A stretch of 64,000 nucleotides of DNA from Hyphomicrobiales bacterium (GCA_930633525.1 CAKNFP010000002.1:1426001-1490000), one strand, 5' to 3'. Shown: positions 9,546-19,171, counted from the first letter of the stretch. Translations and numbers: made by a program. The notes: generated from the sequence alone by a model not told the origin.

Positions 9546-10427
9546 TCAGCCGCGCGGATTGAGGACGTCGCGCATGGCATCGCCCAAGAGGTTGAAACCC
9601 AGCACGAGGAGCACGATGGCGACGCCCGGATAGAGCGCCAATGCCGGTTGCGAGAAGAGATACTGCTGCGCGCCCGTCAGCATGTTGCCCCAGCTGGGAC
9701 GCGGCGGCTGAATGCCGATCCCGAGGAAACTCAGCGCCGATTCCGAGATGATGGCGAAAGCCGCAGCCAGCGTCGCGGAGACGATGATCGAGGAGATCGC
9801 CTGCGGCATGCAGTGGCGGAAGAGGATGCGGGTGCGCGACGAGCCGATCGCACGCGCCGCCTCGACAAACTCCAGTTCACGTGTCTTCAACACCTCGGAC
9901 CTCACGACACGCGCCGTCGGCATCCAGGACGTGCAGCCGATCACCAGCACGATGGATAGCGGTGTGGGCGGCACGCTGGTCAGAAAGATCAACCAGAGAA
10001 AGAAGAGCGGCACGGCCATGATGCCGTCGATGACCTGGATGAGGAGGCGATCCGTCCAGCCCCCGAAATAGCCCGCCGCGGCGCCGAGCAGTACCCCCAG
10101 CCCGACGGAAACGGCCATGGCGGCCAGGCCGACCAATATGGATACCTGACCACCCACCAGCAGACGCGCCAGGACGTCGCGGCCGTTTTCGTCGGTGCCG
10201 AGCGGATGCCCGGCCGAGGGGCCGGCCATCGTGTTCATGAGGTCGATCTTGGTCGGATCGACGCGGTAGATCAGCGGCCCAAGCGCGACCGTCAGCGCAA
10301 TGGCGAGAAGCAGGCCGAGCGCGAACACACCCTTGCGATGCCGCAGAAACCGTTTCAGCGTGCGGCGCGCCGATGACTGAACGTAGGGGGCATGGCCGGC
10401 CGCGGATGAGGCATCGATGGACGTCAT
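9546..10427 (-). CDS. Peptide/amide ABC transporter permease, DppC type
   Basis: The 293-residue inner-membrane permease has a cytoplasmic N-terminus, a first membrane helix near residue 35-55, the DppC signature [16 protein letters not shown], then five helices with the EAA loop ([15 protein letters not shown]) that contacts the ATPase. It ends with the usual [14 protein letters not shown]. Its start overlaps the stop of the preceding permease gene by 4 bases, indicating translational coupling. No ATPase is encoded in this operon; one must come from elsewhere, for instance the fused ATPase at 54764-56677. Confidence 0.92.
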   Translation of the reverse strand: MTSIDASSAAGHAPYVQSSARRTLKRFLRHRKGVFALGLLLAIALTVALGPLIYRVDPTKIDLMNTMAGPSAGHPLGTDENGRDVLARLLVGGQVSILVGLAAMAVSVGLGVLLGAAAGYFGGWTDRLLIQVIDGIMAVPLFFLWLIFLTSVPPTPLSIVLVIGCTSWMPTARVVRSEVLKTRELEFVEAARAIGSSRTRILFRHCMPQAISSIIVSATLAAAFAIISESALSFLGIGIQPPRPSWGNMLTGAQQYLFSQPALALYPGVAIVLLVLGFNLLGDAMRDVLNPRG

Positions 10428-11368
10428 GAAAGCCTCACCCGTGGATCGAAAAACGTATAACTGAGGTCAGTGAGCAGATTCGCCAAGATGACCACCGCCG
10501 AGACGACCAGCGTGATCCCCATGATCGTGGGGAAATCGCCTGTGCGCGCGGCATTTACGCCGAGACTACCGATGCCCGGCCAAGCAAATACTGTCTCAGT
10601 GATCGCTGCGCCCGCGAAAAGTTGGGGTAGCCCCAGGCCGATGACCGTGATGACCGGCAGCATGGCGTTCTTCAAGATATGGATCAGCAGTATGCGGTGC
10701 TCCTTGATCCCCTTGGCGCGCGCCGTGGTGACGTAGAGAAGCTCCGAGACTTCCAGCATGCTGGACCGCGTGTAGCGCATGACGTTGGCCATGAGGAAAC
10801 CACCCGCTACGATAGAGGGCAGGACCAGATGCTGCGCCAACTGCCAGAGGCCCCAGTTTCTTCCACGTGGCATGCCGCTTACCGGCAACCACTTCAGATA
10901 GACCGCGAAAACCAAGATGAGGACGATGCCCAGCCAGAAGGCTGGTATGGAGAGGTTGAGCACGCCGACTGTGCTCGCTGTGGTGTCGACCCAGCTGTTT
11001 CGCTTGCGGGCCGCCAGAATGCCGAGCCCCATGCCGAGCACCACTGCGATCACGAGCGCCGCTGCGCCGAGCATCAGCGTGTTGGGCAACCGCTCGGCAA
11101 TAAGCGACATGACCGGAACACCTTCGTTGAACGATGTGCCAAAGTCACCGCGCAGAACACCGCCGAGCCAGCGCAGATACTGAACATGCAGCGGGTCCGC
11201 GAGGCCCAGTCCTTCTGTCAGGGTCTGCATTTGCTCCTTGGACAGGTCAGGATTGGCGAGGATCGCCGGACCGCCGGGGGCCATGCGGATGATCACGAAG
11301 GTGACCACCGTTACGACCCAGAACAGGAAGACGGACTGCGTCAGCCGTCTCGCCAGATAGACAATCAT
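10424..11368 (-). CDS. Peptide/amide ABC transporter permease, DppB type
   Basis: A 314-residue DppB-type permease. It begins with a membrane helix (residues 8-30), followed by the large periplasmic region with LGLADPLHVQYLRWLGG and GDFGTSF. Five further helices and the EAA loop (ARAKGIKEHRILLIHILKNA) follow, with the C-terminus [14 protein letters not shown]. Length and layout are normal for the family. It follows the binding-protein gene by 25 bases and overlaps the DppC-type gene. Confidence 0.92.
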   Translation of the reverse strand: MIVYLARRLTQSVFLFWVVTVVTFVIIRMAPGGPAILANPDLSKEQMQTLTEGLGLADPLHVQYLRWLGGVLRGDFGTSFNEGVPVMSLIAERLPNTLMLGAAALVIAVVLGMGLGILAARKRNSWVDTTASTVGVLNLSIPAFWLGIVLILVFAVYLKWLPVSGMPRGRNWGLWQLAQHLVLPSIVAGGFLMANVMRYTRSSMLEVSELLYVTTARAKGIKEHRILLIHILKNAMLPVITVIGLGLPQLFAGAAITETVFAWPGIGSLGVNAARTGDFPTIMGITLVVSAVVILANLLTDLSYTFFDPRVRLS

Positions 11369-11393
11369 CGTCCCAGCCTCGCATGCAACCCGA

Positions 11394-12944
11394 CTAGTCC
11401 TGTACTTTCACATCGAACAGGCGTGTTGTCGCCATACGCAGCGGATTCTTGGGGAAGCCCTTGACCCGCTCGCCAATAGCCCTGATCTCCTGCGGATAGT
11501 AGAGCCAGATCCCAGGCGGGTTTTCGGATATGCGTTTCTGAATCTTCGCATATTCGGCCTTGCGAGCCGCAGGATCCGTCAGCGCGCTTGCCGTCTTGAA
11601 CATCGCGTCCAGTTCCGGGTCGCAATAAGCGAAGCGATTCTGGCTGCCGCCGCAGCCGAGCGCGTTGATGATGTCAGCACTGGGCTGGAGGTTCAGGTAT
11701 TCCACCGATGTCTGGAAGGTTCCGTCGAAGACCCCGGTCCACAGCTGTCGGAAATCCACCATATTGATGCTGGCTTCTATGCCGATATCGGCGAGCTGCT
11801 GCTGGATGATCTGAGCGAGCTGCGGTCCGCCGATGACGCCGGTCGAGGTGGCTATGCTCACCTTCATCTGTTGACCGTTTTTCATCAGCTTGCCGTTGCT
11901 TTCGACCCAGCCGGCTTCCGCAAGCAGGGCCTTGGCCTTCGCGGGATCGTAGGGATACTGCGTCACATCCGCGGTGTAGCCGTCGACCGAGGGCGCTATC
12001 ATGCTGGAGGCGGGTGTCGCATAGCCGTTGACGACCGCCTTGATGATGCCTTGCTTGTCGACCGCGTAGTTCAACGCCTTCCGCACCCTGACATCTTCAA
12101 AGGGCGCCTTGTTGTTCAAGAGGGAGACGTAGTAGATGCTGGGTTGTTCGACCGCGCTGATCTCGACACCGCCGCTGCCCTTGAGCGTGGCAATCTGCTG
12201 AGGCTGCACGAGTCCGACATCGACATTCGCCGTTTTGAGTTCCGCCACGACGCTGTTGGCATCAGGCATGATCCGGAAATCCACCCCATCGAGATCGACC
12301 TTGCCGCCCCACCAGTTTGGGTTCCTGACGGTGCTCCACGCCTGGCCCGAGGCGGCTTTGGCGAACATGAACGCGCCCGTGCCGATCGGCTTCTTGATGA
12401 ACTCCACGGGCTGATTGGGATCCTGACTTTCCAGCGCGTGCTTCGGCACGATCGGCATCCGGTAGGCGAGCATCACCGGCAATGAGGAGTTGGGTTGCGA
12501 GAACGTCATCCGTACCTGTGTCGGCGACACGACCTCCACCGAGGTCAGTGTCGCGACCTGCCCGAGGGTGGCCGCGCGGACATTCTTGTTGAGGATGAGG
12601 TCGAACGTGAATTTCACGTCATCCGCGGTGAACGGCGCGCCGTCGTGCCACTTGACGCCCTCACGGAGATTGAAGGTCCAGACCGTGGCATCCGCATTGG
12701 TCTCCCAGGATGTCGCGAGGGACGGCTCAACCTCGAGCTTGTCCTTGGTCCAACGCGTCAGGCCCTCGCCAATCACGTTAATCGCGAGAATATCCGAAAG
12801 ACCTGCCGAGGCCGTAATCGGATACCCGGTCGGCATCGCAGGCACGGTGAGCGTCAGTGTTCCCTCCGCCCAGGCGGACGCCATAGACGCTGAGGAAAGC
12901 ATCGCCAATGCGGCGGCCCGCAACAGGATTCTGTTCATTCTCAT
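11394..12944 (-). CDS. Periplasmic solute-binding protein, family 5 (peptide/opine/nickel type)
   Basis: The 516-residue protein starts with a Sec signal peptide (about residues 1-26, cleavage near SAWA-EG). The mature part carries SBP_bac_5 landmarks: LAINVIGEGLTRW, the hallmark WTFNLREGVKWHDGAPFTADD, and C-terminal repeats of the second lobe. It would capture the substrate in the periplasm and hand it to the DppB/DppC-type permeases encoded next. It lies 17 bases after the MarR gene, so both are probably on one transcript from the operator region at 13569-13607. The neighbouring amidohydrolases point to an amide or peptide-like ligand. Confidence 0.92.
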   Translation of the reverse strand: MRMNRILLRAAALAMLSSASMASAWAEGTLTLTVPAMPTGYPITASAGLSDILAINVIGEGLTRWTKDKLEVEPSLATSWETNADATVWTFNLREGVKWHDGAPFTADDVKFTFDLILNKNVRAATLGQVATLTSVEVVSPTQVRMTFSQPNSSLPVMLAYRMPIVPKHALESQDPNQPVEFIKKPIGTGAFMFAKAASGQAWSTVRNPNWWGGKVDLDGVDFRIMPDANSVVAELKTANVDVGLVQPQQIATLKGSGGVEISAVEQPSIYYVSLLNNKAPFEDVRVRKALNYAVDKQGIIKAVVNGYATPASSMIAPSVDGYTADVTQYPYDPAKAKALLAEAGWVESNGKLMKNGQQMKVSIATSTGVIGGPQLAQIIQQQLADIGIEASINMVDFRQLWTGVFDGTFQTSVEYLNLQPSADIINALGCGGSQNRFAYCDPELDAMFKTASALTDPAARKAEYAKIQKRISENPPGIWLYYPQEIRAIGERVKGFPKNPLRMATTRLFDVKVQD

Positions 12945-12961
12945 GTTCTCCTCTGGACGTT

Positions 12962-13519
12962 TTATTTGCGACTTTTGCGTCCGGTTCCCGTTTTCCTGGT
13001 AGCGCCGTCAAGCGGGGTGGCATCCTCCCGACCGGCAGGCGTGGACGCAGGAACGGCAATTCGCGCCTCCTCCACGCCCTTCGGCTGCCATCGGACGAGT
13101 TTTTCCAGACAACGGTCGAACACGATGCGCTCGCCCGCATCGAGGCTGGACAGCAGGTCTTCGTTAAGCTGGCCGCCAAGTTCGTCGGCGAATTCCGCCT
13201 TTGCGAGCCCCTCCGGCGTGATGTCTATGTTGAACTGGCGTGCGTCGACGGGCGATATCCGGCGTACGAGCAGCGCCTTGCTCACCAGTTCGGAGATCAA
13301 GCGCGAGACGAGGGTGCGCTCGAACATTGTCGACTCGACGATCTCGGTGACCGAGGCGCCAGGCCTTTCAGCCACGCGTCGCAGCACGCGCAGATGACGG
13401 ATCCCCAGCCCGCATTCGCGCTCATAGATCTTGTCGGCTTCCATACGCGCGAGCGTCGACACCAAGTCCAGCCGGAAGGTGACGTATCCCCGGTATCGTG
13501 CGCGATGGTTACTCGACAT
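12962..13519 (-). CDS. MarR-family transcriptional regulator
   Basis: The 185-residue protein has the MarR winged-helix layout: a dimerisation helix, then LGIRHLRVLRRVAERPGASVTEIVE, the recognition region TLVSRLISELVSKALLVRR and the wing SPVDARQFNIDITPEG. A C-terminal helix and an unusual basic tail (RKTGTGRKSRK) end it. ATG 13519 is preferred because an upstream in-frame ATG at 13579 would sit inside the operator. It is first in the minus-strand operon and divergent from the M20 gene. It probably represses both directions by binding the ATTATGTGYA half-sites, and the ligand is likely the substrate or a product of the pathway. Confidence 0.88.
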   Translation of the reverse strand: MSSNHRARYRGYVTFRLDLVSTLARMEADKIYERECGLGIRHLRVLRRVAERPGASVTEIVESTMFERTLVSRLISELVSKALLVRRISPVDARQFNIDITPEGLAKAEFADELGGQLNEDLLSSLDAGERIVFDRCLEKLVRWQPKGVEEARIAVPASTPAGREDATPLDGATRKTGTGRKSRK

Positions 13520-13568
13520 GAGCCCTACCGTTTTGCGCCACGCCAGCGAGACCGCCGGGTAGCATGCC

Positions 13569-13624
13569 ATTATGTGCAATTTCCATTATGTGTAGTTTGC
13601 ACATAATCATTTTGCGTATATATC
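13569..13624. promoter_or_regulatory. MarR-type operator (three half-sites) overlapping a promoter
   Basis: Between the divergent marR and M20 genes lie three copies of ATTATGTGYA: 13569-13578 and 13585-13594 in plus orientation and 13598-13607 inverted. The last two form a dyad with 10-bp arms and a 3-bp spacer (one arm mismatch). For the plus strand, a possible -35 TTGCAC (13597-13602) lies within the dyad and -10 TATATC (13619-13624) follows after 16 bases, so protein bound there would block transcription of the M20 gene. The regulator gene starts 50 bases to the left of the first half-site. Confidence 0.75.
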
Positions 13625-13708
13625 GTTGATCGTCAAGCGCCATTACCGACGCGCGCAGAAATTCAGAAGGGCCGCCGTTCGGTCCACAGACAGGGCCTGG
13701 AAAACGAA

Positions 13709-14902
13709 ATGACTGTCGAAGAGCTTAAGGCCGAAGTCCGCAGTGCCGTTGATGGAATTTCGGGGAAACTTGCGCAGCTTTCGCGAGAAATTCACGCCAA
13801 TCCGGAGCTCTGCTTCATGGAGGCGAAGGCGAGCGGGCTTCTCTCTGGAGCACTCTCCGATGCAGGGCTGGATGTCACCTTCCCCGCCTTCGGGCTGGAT
13901 ACGTCCTTTGTCAGCGAATTTGGCAGGAAGGGCGAGCCCATAGTTGGTATCGTCGCCGAGTACGACGCCTTACCCGACATCGGTCATGCCTGCGGCCACA
14001 ACATCATCGGCACGGCCGCGGTCGGCGCAGCGCTGGCCCTCGCAAGCCTGGGAGAAAAACTGCCCGGTCGGATCCGCTTGCTCGGTGCTCCCGCCGAAGA
14101 GGGTGGGGGTGGCAAGGTATTGATGCAGAGGCGAGGCGCCTTTGATGGCTTAGCCTGTGCAATGATGGTTCATCCGGCACCCGACGACATGCCGACTTTT
14201 CCACTGATCGCCCGCGCGGGGGTTCATGTCACCTATAGGGGCAAAGCTTCTCACGCATCATCAGAGCCCGAGGCTGGTATCAATGCGCTCGATGGCCTGA
14301 TTGCCGCTTACCAATCCATCGCTGCGTGGCGCCAGCACATGCCTGCGCGCCATCGCATCCACGGGATAATTACCCATGGTGGCAGCGCTTCCAATATCGT
14401 ACCTGATTTGGCTACTGCGCATTTCGTCGTGCGGGCGCCACACCGCAGCGGCCTGCTGGTTCTGCGCAAACGCATCGAGGAATGCTTCCAATCGGGCGCG
14501 CTCGCGTCCGGAGCCGCGGTGGAGATCGTTTGGGAAGACATCGACTATTTCGATCTCATTACCAACTGGCCGCTAGCGCATGCCTATCAGGCCAACGCCG
14601 AGGCGCTCGGCCGCACGTTTGTCGCTGTAGACACATTGCCGCCCAACCAGGCGTCAAGCACAGATATGGGCAACGTCAGCCACGCCATACCCGTCATACA
14701 TCCGATGATCGCCGCTGTGCCCAAAGGCACCGCCTTTCATACGAAGGAATTTGCTCATTGGGCCGGGACCGATATGGGGATGCGGGCAACACTTGATGGC
14801 GCCAAGGCGCTCGCCATGACTGCCTTAGACTTTCTTTCAAGCGGCGATCTGCGCACGGCCGTGGAAGATGCCTTTGCTGCTGAATGCGGTAACAGCGGTT
14901 AA
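13709..14902 (+). CDS. M20-family metallo-amidohydrolase (AbgB/M20D-like)
   Basis: The 397-residue protein is a member of the M20 peptidase/aminoacylase family. The N-terminal helix carries SREIHANPELCFME. The zinc motif is GHACGHN (about residues 92-98), the general-base pair is APAEEGGGGK and a third ligand is in MMVHPAP. The dimerisation lid starts at YRGKASHAS, with THGGSASNIVPD inside. Such enzymes remove an acyl or aminobenzoyl group from amino acids and are cytoplasmic dimers. It is divergent from the marR operon and shares its operator, so it likely takes part in breakdown of the same imported amide. Confidence 0.92.
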   Translation: MTVEELKAEVRSAVDGISGKLAQLSREIHANPELCFMEAKASGLLSGALSDAGLDVTFPAFGLDTSFVSEFGRKGEPIVGIVAEYDALPDIGHACGHNIIGTAAVGAALALASLGEKLPGRIRLLGAPAEEGGGGKVLMQRRGAFDGLACAMMVHPAPDDMPTFPLIARAGVHVTYRGKASHASSEPEAGINALDGLIAAYQSIAAWRQHMPARHRIHGIITHGGSASNIVPDLATAHFVVRAPHRSGLLVLRKRIEECFQSGALASGAAVEIVWEDIDYFDLITNWPLAHAYQANAEALGRTFVAVDTLPPNQASSTDMGNVSHAIPVIHPMIAAVPKGTAFHTKEFAHWAGTDMGMRATLDGAKALAMTALDFLSSGDLRTAVEDAFAAECGNSG

Positions 14903-15060
14903 GTCGGTCGAATCGGGCCGAGATGAGAGCTCTCTGGGAGGTCATGCGCCCGATCATCATGATCGTGTCTTGGAGGTCACGGCTATAAGTTTCCGATGAA
15001 GCGGTCATCCACGGAGCGGATGTTTTCTTGCCTTCTCGCTTGCCCAATCAATCTTGCCCG

Positions 15061-15175
15061 CCGCGTGCGCGGTCTCGAGAGGTGAGAAGAAGCTATCCAT
15101 CGCAGTATTGTCCCAGACGTTGCCTGACGGGCTCATCAAGCAGCTGATGCTGTGATCGGCCATCAAGCGCTGGAT
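15061..15175 (-). pseudogene. IS3-family transposase OrfB fragment
   Basis: On the minus strand the fragment reads IQRLMADHSISCLMSPSG then NVWDNTAMDSFFS. This matches the integrase-core segment FQKLMTDNGVTCSMSRSG of the intact IS3 OrfB at 40944-41804. Only about 38 codons remain and no terminal repeats are seen. The rest of the 14903-15392 gap holds nothing recognisable. Confidence 0.75.
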
Positions 15176-15392
15176 TGCTCGCTGGTGGACTGGCTGGCTT
15201 GATCGCTAGGGCGCTACAGGCTGCCTGGCCCAGACGCGATGATGAACGTGCTTGCCTCACAGCTCAGCCTGAAAGCCTGCGCCCAAGGATCGCGACCTTG
15301 GCCGATTCAACGGAGACAACCAGGCAGCAAAAAGGGGTTGCACGAAATTTCGTCCAGTGGAATATTGTTTCCTAAGAGAAACCAGTGGGCGA

Positions 15393-16406
15393 ATGGTCAT
15401 GGACATGTTTACGCTGGGCGGCATTTCCGCCGAGCCCGGTCGCGCTGCGTTTGGCTATATCAAGGCCATCGAACTCGTGGACGGCACGGATGCCGGCTTG
15501 CCGGTGCATCTCGTGAACGGAGCGAAGCCGGGACCCACCGTTTTCATTGGCGCCGGTGCCCATGGAGATGAGATCAACGGCGTGCGCGCCGTTGTGGAGG
15601 CCGTCAGCCGCATAGATCCTTCCAGGCTCGCCGGGCGGGTCGTCGCCGTGCCCGTCCAGAATCCAATCGCCTATCGCGCTCGTTTTCGCTTGGTCACCCT
15701 CAATCAACTCGACAGTCAAAACATGCACCGCTGCTTTCCCGGCAGTGCGGGCGGGGACACGTCGGCCCGCCTGTGCAATTTAATTCTCGAAAAGATCATC
15801 AAGGCAGCTGGTGCCAGCTTCGTCATCGATTGCCATACAGGCTCGACTGGAAGCTACTATCCGCCTCTCGTATTCGTTTCCACAATCGGCCCGCAAGACG
15901 CCGTTGAGAAATCCCTGGCGGGTGCGCGCGCCTTCAACGCGCCGCTGACGATCCAGGCGGGTGGAAAGGCTGGTGTCTATGCGCTCGGCAATATGCTGCA
16001 CATGGTAGCCATTGAACAAGGTATTCCAGCCATCGGATGCGAACTTGGCACGGCATTGCCCGCCGAAGACAAGCACAGCACGGTCGGCGCGGATGGTATC
16101 ATGAACGTGCTCGCCCATCTTGGCATGATTGAAGCTCCGCCGCCTGATACCTCCGGTCAGGTTATCCTTGACGAGATATTCGAGTTGCGAGCGGAGCGAG
16201 GGGGGATCTGCGACTACCTCGTTTCTCCCGGCGATCCAGTCCAGGAAGGGCAGGCCGTCGCACGTGTAATCAACGTCTTCGGCGATGTCGTCGAGGAAAT
16301 TGCAAGCCCGATCACCGGCCGGGTCGTTACCTGCACTTATTGGGGTTCGATCAATCAAGGCGAGCGCCTCGTACGGATCGGGCGATCGACCAAAACCGCA
16401 GCGTAG
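15393..16406 (+). CDS. AspA/AstE-type zinc deacylase (tandem copy 1)
   Basis: The 337-residue protein belongs to the succinylglutamate desuccinylase/aspartoacylase family of M14-like zinc enzymes that remove acyl groups from amino acids. Zinc ligands H57 and E60 lie in AHGDE. The substrate-binding region has QLDSQNMHRCFPGS, and the second zinc His is in VIDCHTGS. A C-terminal beta-domain of biotinyl/lipoyl-like fold (about 255-330, ICDYLVSPGDPVQEGQ) follows. ATG 15393 is preferred; ATG 15399 is possible and the frame is open further upstream. The next gene is a close paralog, and both precede a peptide-type transporter operon, so the enzyme probably acts on an acylated amino acid taken up by it. 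Confidence 0.9.
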   Translation: MVMDMFTLGGISAEPGRAAFGYIKAIELVDGTDAGLPVHLVNGAKPGPTVFIGAGAHGDEINGVRAVVEAVSRIDPSRLAGRVVAVPVQNPIAYRARFRLVTLNQLDSQNMHRCFPGSAGGDTSARLCNLILEKIIKAAGASFVIDCHTGSTGSYYPPLVFVSTIGPQDAVEKSLAGARAFNAPLTIQAGGKAGVYALGNMLHMVAIEQGIPAIGCELGTALPAEDKHSTVGADGIMNVLAHLGMIEAPPPDTSGQVILDEIFELRAERGGICDYLVSPGDPVQEGQAVARVINVFGDVVEEIASPITGRVVTCTYWGSINQGERLVRIGRSTKTAA

Positions 16407-16513
16407 CGCGCCCAAGAACGCTCTTAGCCACGTGGCGCCAGCGCCCGTGACGGAAATGCGCCATGCGCGCCGATGCCGCGGGCCTTTCCTGCGCGGGACT
16501 TGAGGACAGATAA

Positions 16514-17518
16514 ATGGCATCCCAAACGATATTCGAGGTAGCAGGCATCACGGCGGCACCCGGTACTCTTGCCAAGGGGTATCTGGATAGTGTGGAGCTT
16601 GCCGACGGCACGCACGTACGCATCCCGTTGATTCTTGCCAATGGCACACAGCCGGGGCCTACGGTTTTTCTGGGCGCGGGCTCGCATGGTGACGAGATCA
16701 ACGGCATTCGCGCGGTCATCGACGCGATGAATGCGATCGATCCGACGAAGCTCACAGGACGCGTCGTCGGCGTGCCGGTGCAGAACCCCCTGACTTTCCG
16801 GTCACGCCAGCGCCTCGTGACCGTAAACCAGCTCGACAGTCAGAACATGCACCGCGTGTTTCCCGGATCGGCGACCGGAGACATCGCAAGTCGAACCGCA
16901 CACACCATCCTCGCCGATATTGTCGAGGCAGCTCACTGCGACATGGTCGTTGACTACCATACAGGGTCAACGGGAAGCTATTGTCCTCCGCATACCTTCG
17001 TCTCCACTATCGGCGACGCGGAGGTCGTTCGGCGTTCGGTGGAGGCTGCCAATGCCTTCAACGCGGGGATCATGATCCAGGCGGGAGGCGTCGCCGGCGT
17101 CTACGCGCTCGCGAACATGTTGCACATGGTGGCGGTCGAACGGGGCATTCCGGCTTTCGGATGCGAATTGGGCACGGCGATCCCGGCGGAGGCCCATCAC
17201 AGCGCCATCGGCACGCAGGGGGCCCTCAATGTCCTGGTGGCGATGGGCATGATTGCCGATGTCCAGGTCACGACTTCGGAGCAGATCATCGTCGATGGCA
17301 TCGCCGATGTGAGGGCGGATGTGGCTGGGATCTGCGACTATTTGGTGGAGCCCGGTCAGAGACTGGAGAAGGGCCAGCCACTGGTGCGCTTTATCGACGT
17401 CTTCGGGCGTACGCGTGGTACGGCGATCAGTCCTGTCGATGGTTACCTCGTAACGCGTTCGTTCTACGGCGCGATGAACGAGGGTGAGCGCGTGGCGCGC
17501 ATCGGCTTCCGGGCCTGA
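16514..17518 (+). CDS. AspA/AstE-type zinc deacylase (tandem copy 2)
   Basis: A 334-residue paralog of the preceding protein with the same landmarks: SHGDEING near residue 56, LVTVNQLDSQNMHRVFPGS, VVDYHTGSTGSY and the C-terminal barrel domain ICDYLVEPGQRLEKGQ. The pair is closely similar across the whole length, indicating duplication. The second zinc-His segment differs slightly (DYH versus DCH). GAGGACA lies about 5 bases before the ATG. The paralogs may form a hetero-oligomer or split two chemically close substrates; nothing in the sequence decides this. Confidence 0.9.
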   Translation: MASQTIFEVAGITAAPGTLAKGYLDSVELADGTHVRIPLILANGTQPGPTVFLGAGSHGDEINGIRAVIDAMNAIDPTKLTGRVVGVPVQNPLTFRSRQRLVTVNQLDSQNMHRVFPGSATGDIASRTAHTILADIVEAAHCDMVVDYHTGSTGSYCPPHTFVSTIGDAEVVRRSVEAANAFNAGIMIQAGGVAGVYALANMLHMVAVERGIPAFGCELGTAIPAEAHHSAIGTQGALNVLVAMGMIADVQVTTSEQIIVDGIADVRADVAGICDYLVEPGQRLEKGQPLVRFIDVFGRTRGTAISPVDGYLVTRSFYGAMNEGERVARIGFRA

Positions 17519-17563
17519 TTAATCCGAATCCGATACACGATCTTTCGAGAGGACGGACACACC

Positions 17564-19123
17564 ATGCAGCCTTTCATCATCCCCCGTGCCTTGCACCGGC
17601 TCCTGTTCGCGACCGCCGTACCCGTAGCCCTGTTCGCCGCCGGCCACGCTATGGCTCAGGAGGCCTGCAAGGGTGGCATGCTCAGCGTTGGCTATTCGGC
17701 GGACGCTGTCGGGCTAGACCCTCATATCTCAACGGCGCTGAATTCCGAGCTGATGTTTCAGATGGTCTATTCGGGCCTTCTGAAGGTCAACAATGCCATG
17801 GCCGTGGAGCCGGATATCGCGACCGCCTGGAAGGTCAGCGACGACGGACTGGTCTATACGTTTACGCTCCGTGACGGCGTAAAATTTCATAACGGGCGCC
17901 CCGTCACTTCCGATGATGTGGTTTATAGTTTTAACCGAATTCTTGGAGCAAAAGGCGCGTTCAGTGCTCGTTTCTCCGATATCAAATCGATCGAGAATCC
18001 GGATCCCCGTACTGTCGTCTTCACTCTGAAGCGACCTTTCGCACCTTTCCTGTCGGTGCTTGCCACCACGAAGGCGGCGATCGTCCCGAAAGAGGCTGTT
18101 GAACAGAACGGCGATCTGCAAAAAGTGATGGTCGGCACGGGGGCATTCAAATTCGTCGAATACCGACCGGGCACCAGTCTGACGCTTGAGCGAAATCCCG
18201 ACTACTATGATAGCGGAAAGCCTTACCTCGATCGTCTTGTCATCAAGGTAATCCCGGACGAGGTCACGCGCGTAGCGGCCTTGCGCACCGGCGAAGTCGA
18301 CTTCACGCAAATTACCGACCCTCTCAGCCTCAGGATTCTGGAGAGCGACAAGACCGTAAAATCGGAAGTCGTTCCGCTGCTTCGCCGCAGCGTCCTTGTA
18401 CTCAACGTGCAGGATCCGCCTCTGAACGACCCACGCGTGCGGCAGGCGCTCAGCCTGGCGATGGATCGCCAGGAGGTTGTCGATCTCGCCCTTGGGGGAT
18501 TTGGCGAGGTATCCGGACCATTTCCCGCGGGATTGGCGGCCTGGGCGCTTCCAGTCGCCAGTGTCCCCTTCTATAGCGATGCCCCAAATATCGAGAAGGC
18601 CAAGCAGCTTCTCGCCGAGGCGGGACTTTCCAATGGTTTCACGCTTACCACATACGCTGCACCCCAGTATAAATCGCATATACCGGTTGCAGAGGTTCTG
18701 CAGCAGCAACTGGCCAAGATCGGCGTCAAGCTCGATATCCAGGTTATCGAATGGGGCGTCTTGCTTGATCATTGGAGCAAGGGGACCTTCAAGAGCATAA
18801 CGATGACGTATGCCGGACGTTCCGATCCATACTTTTATACTTTCGAACGTTTGCATTCGAGCTCGCCGGGCAATGCGAGCCGGCTCAAGAACCCCGAAAT
18901 CGATCGCCTCGCCGAGGCGGGAATGTCGACGTCCGATCCCACGGCGCGCAAGAAGATCTACGACGAACTGCAGCTCAAGATGGCTGAAACGAGCGCCATC
19001 ATCTATATTGCCAATGAGACCGAACAATTCGCGATGAAGGATGGCGTCCAGGGCTATGTCGGCATGCCTGATGGCGGCCGTAACTATCTGGCGGACATCT
19101 GGTTGAAGAAAGCTTGCAAGTGA
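17564..19123 (+). CDS. Periplasmic solute-binding protein, family 5
   Basis: The 519-residue protein begins with a Sec signal peptide (residues 1-31, cleavage near HAMAQ-EA). The mature chain shows the family-5 pattern: GLDPHISTALNSELMFQMVY, YTFTLRDGVKFHNGRPVTSDDV, and WGVLLDHWSKGTF in the second lobe. A RBS (GAGAGGACG) precedes the ATG. It opens the binding protein-permease-permease-regulator operon and follows the two deacylase genes by 45 bases, so all may be one transcript. Ligand unknown; the deacylases suggest an N-acyl amino acid or short peptide. Confidence 0.92.
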   Translation: MQPFIIPRALHRLLFATAVPVALFAAGHAMAQEACKGGMLSVGYSADAVGLDPHISTALNSELMFQMVYSGLLKVNNAMAVEPDIATAWKVSDDGLVYTFTLRDGVKFHNGRPVTSDDVVYSFNRILGAKGAFSARFSDIKSIENPDPRTVVFTLKRPFAPFLSVLATTKAAIVPKEAVEQNGDLQKVMVGTGAFKFVEYRPGTSLTLERNPDYYDSGKPYLDRLVIKVIPDEVTRVAALRTGEVDFTQITDPLSLRILESDKTVKSEVVPLLRRSVLVLNVQDPPLNDPRVRQALSLAMDRQEVVDLALGGFGEVSGPFPAGLAAWALPVASVPFYSDAPNIEKAKQLLAEAGLSNGFTLTTYAAPQYKSHIPVAEVLQQQLAKIGVKLDIQVIEWGVLLDHWSKGTFKSITMTYAGRSDPYFYTFERLHSSSPGNASRLKNPEIDRLAEAGMSTSDPTARKKIYDELQLKMAETSAIIYIANETEQFAMKDGVQGYVGMPDGGRNYLADIWLKKACK

Positions 19124-19171
19124 TCCTGTACGGCATGCCCGCCAGGGACGCCTCCTCATCGGTGAGGTCTG

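Noticed and set aside
13520..13579. Longer N-terminus of the MarR regulator
   Set aside because: The extension would be coded within the operator, and its residues do not match the MarR fold.
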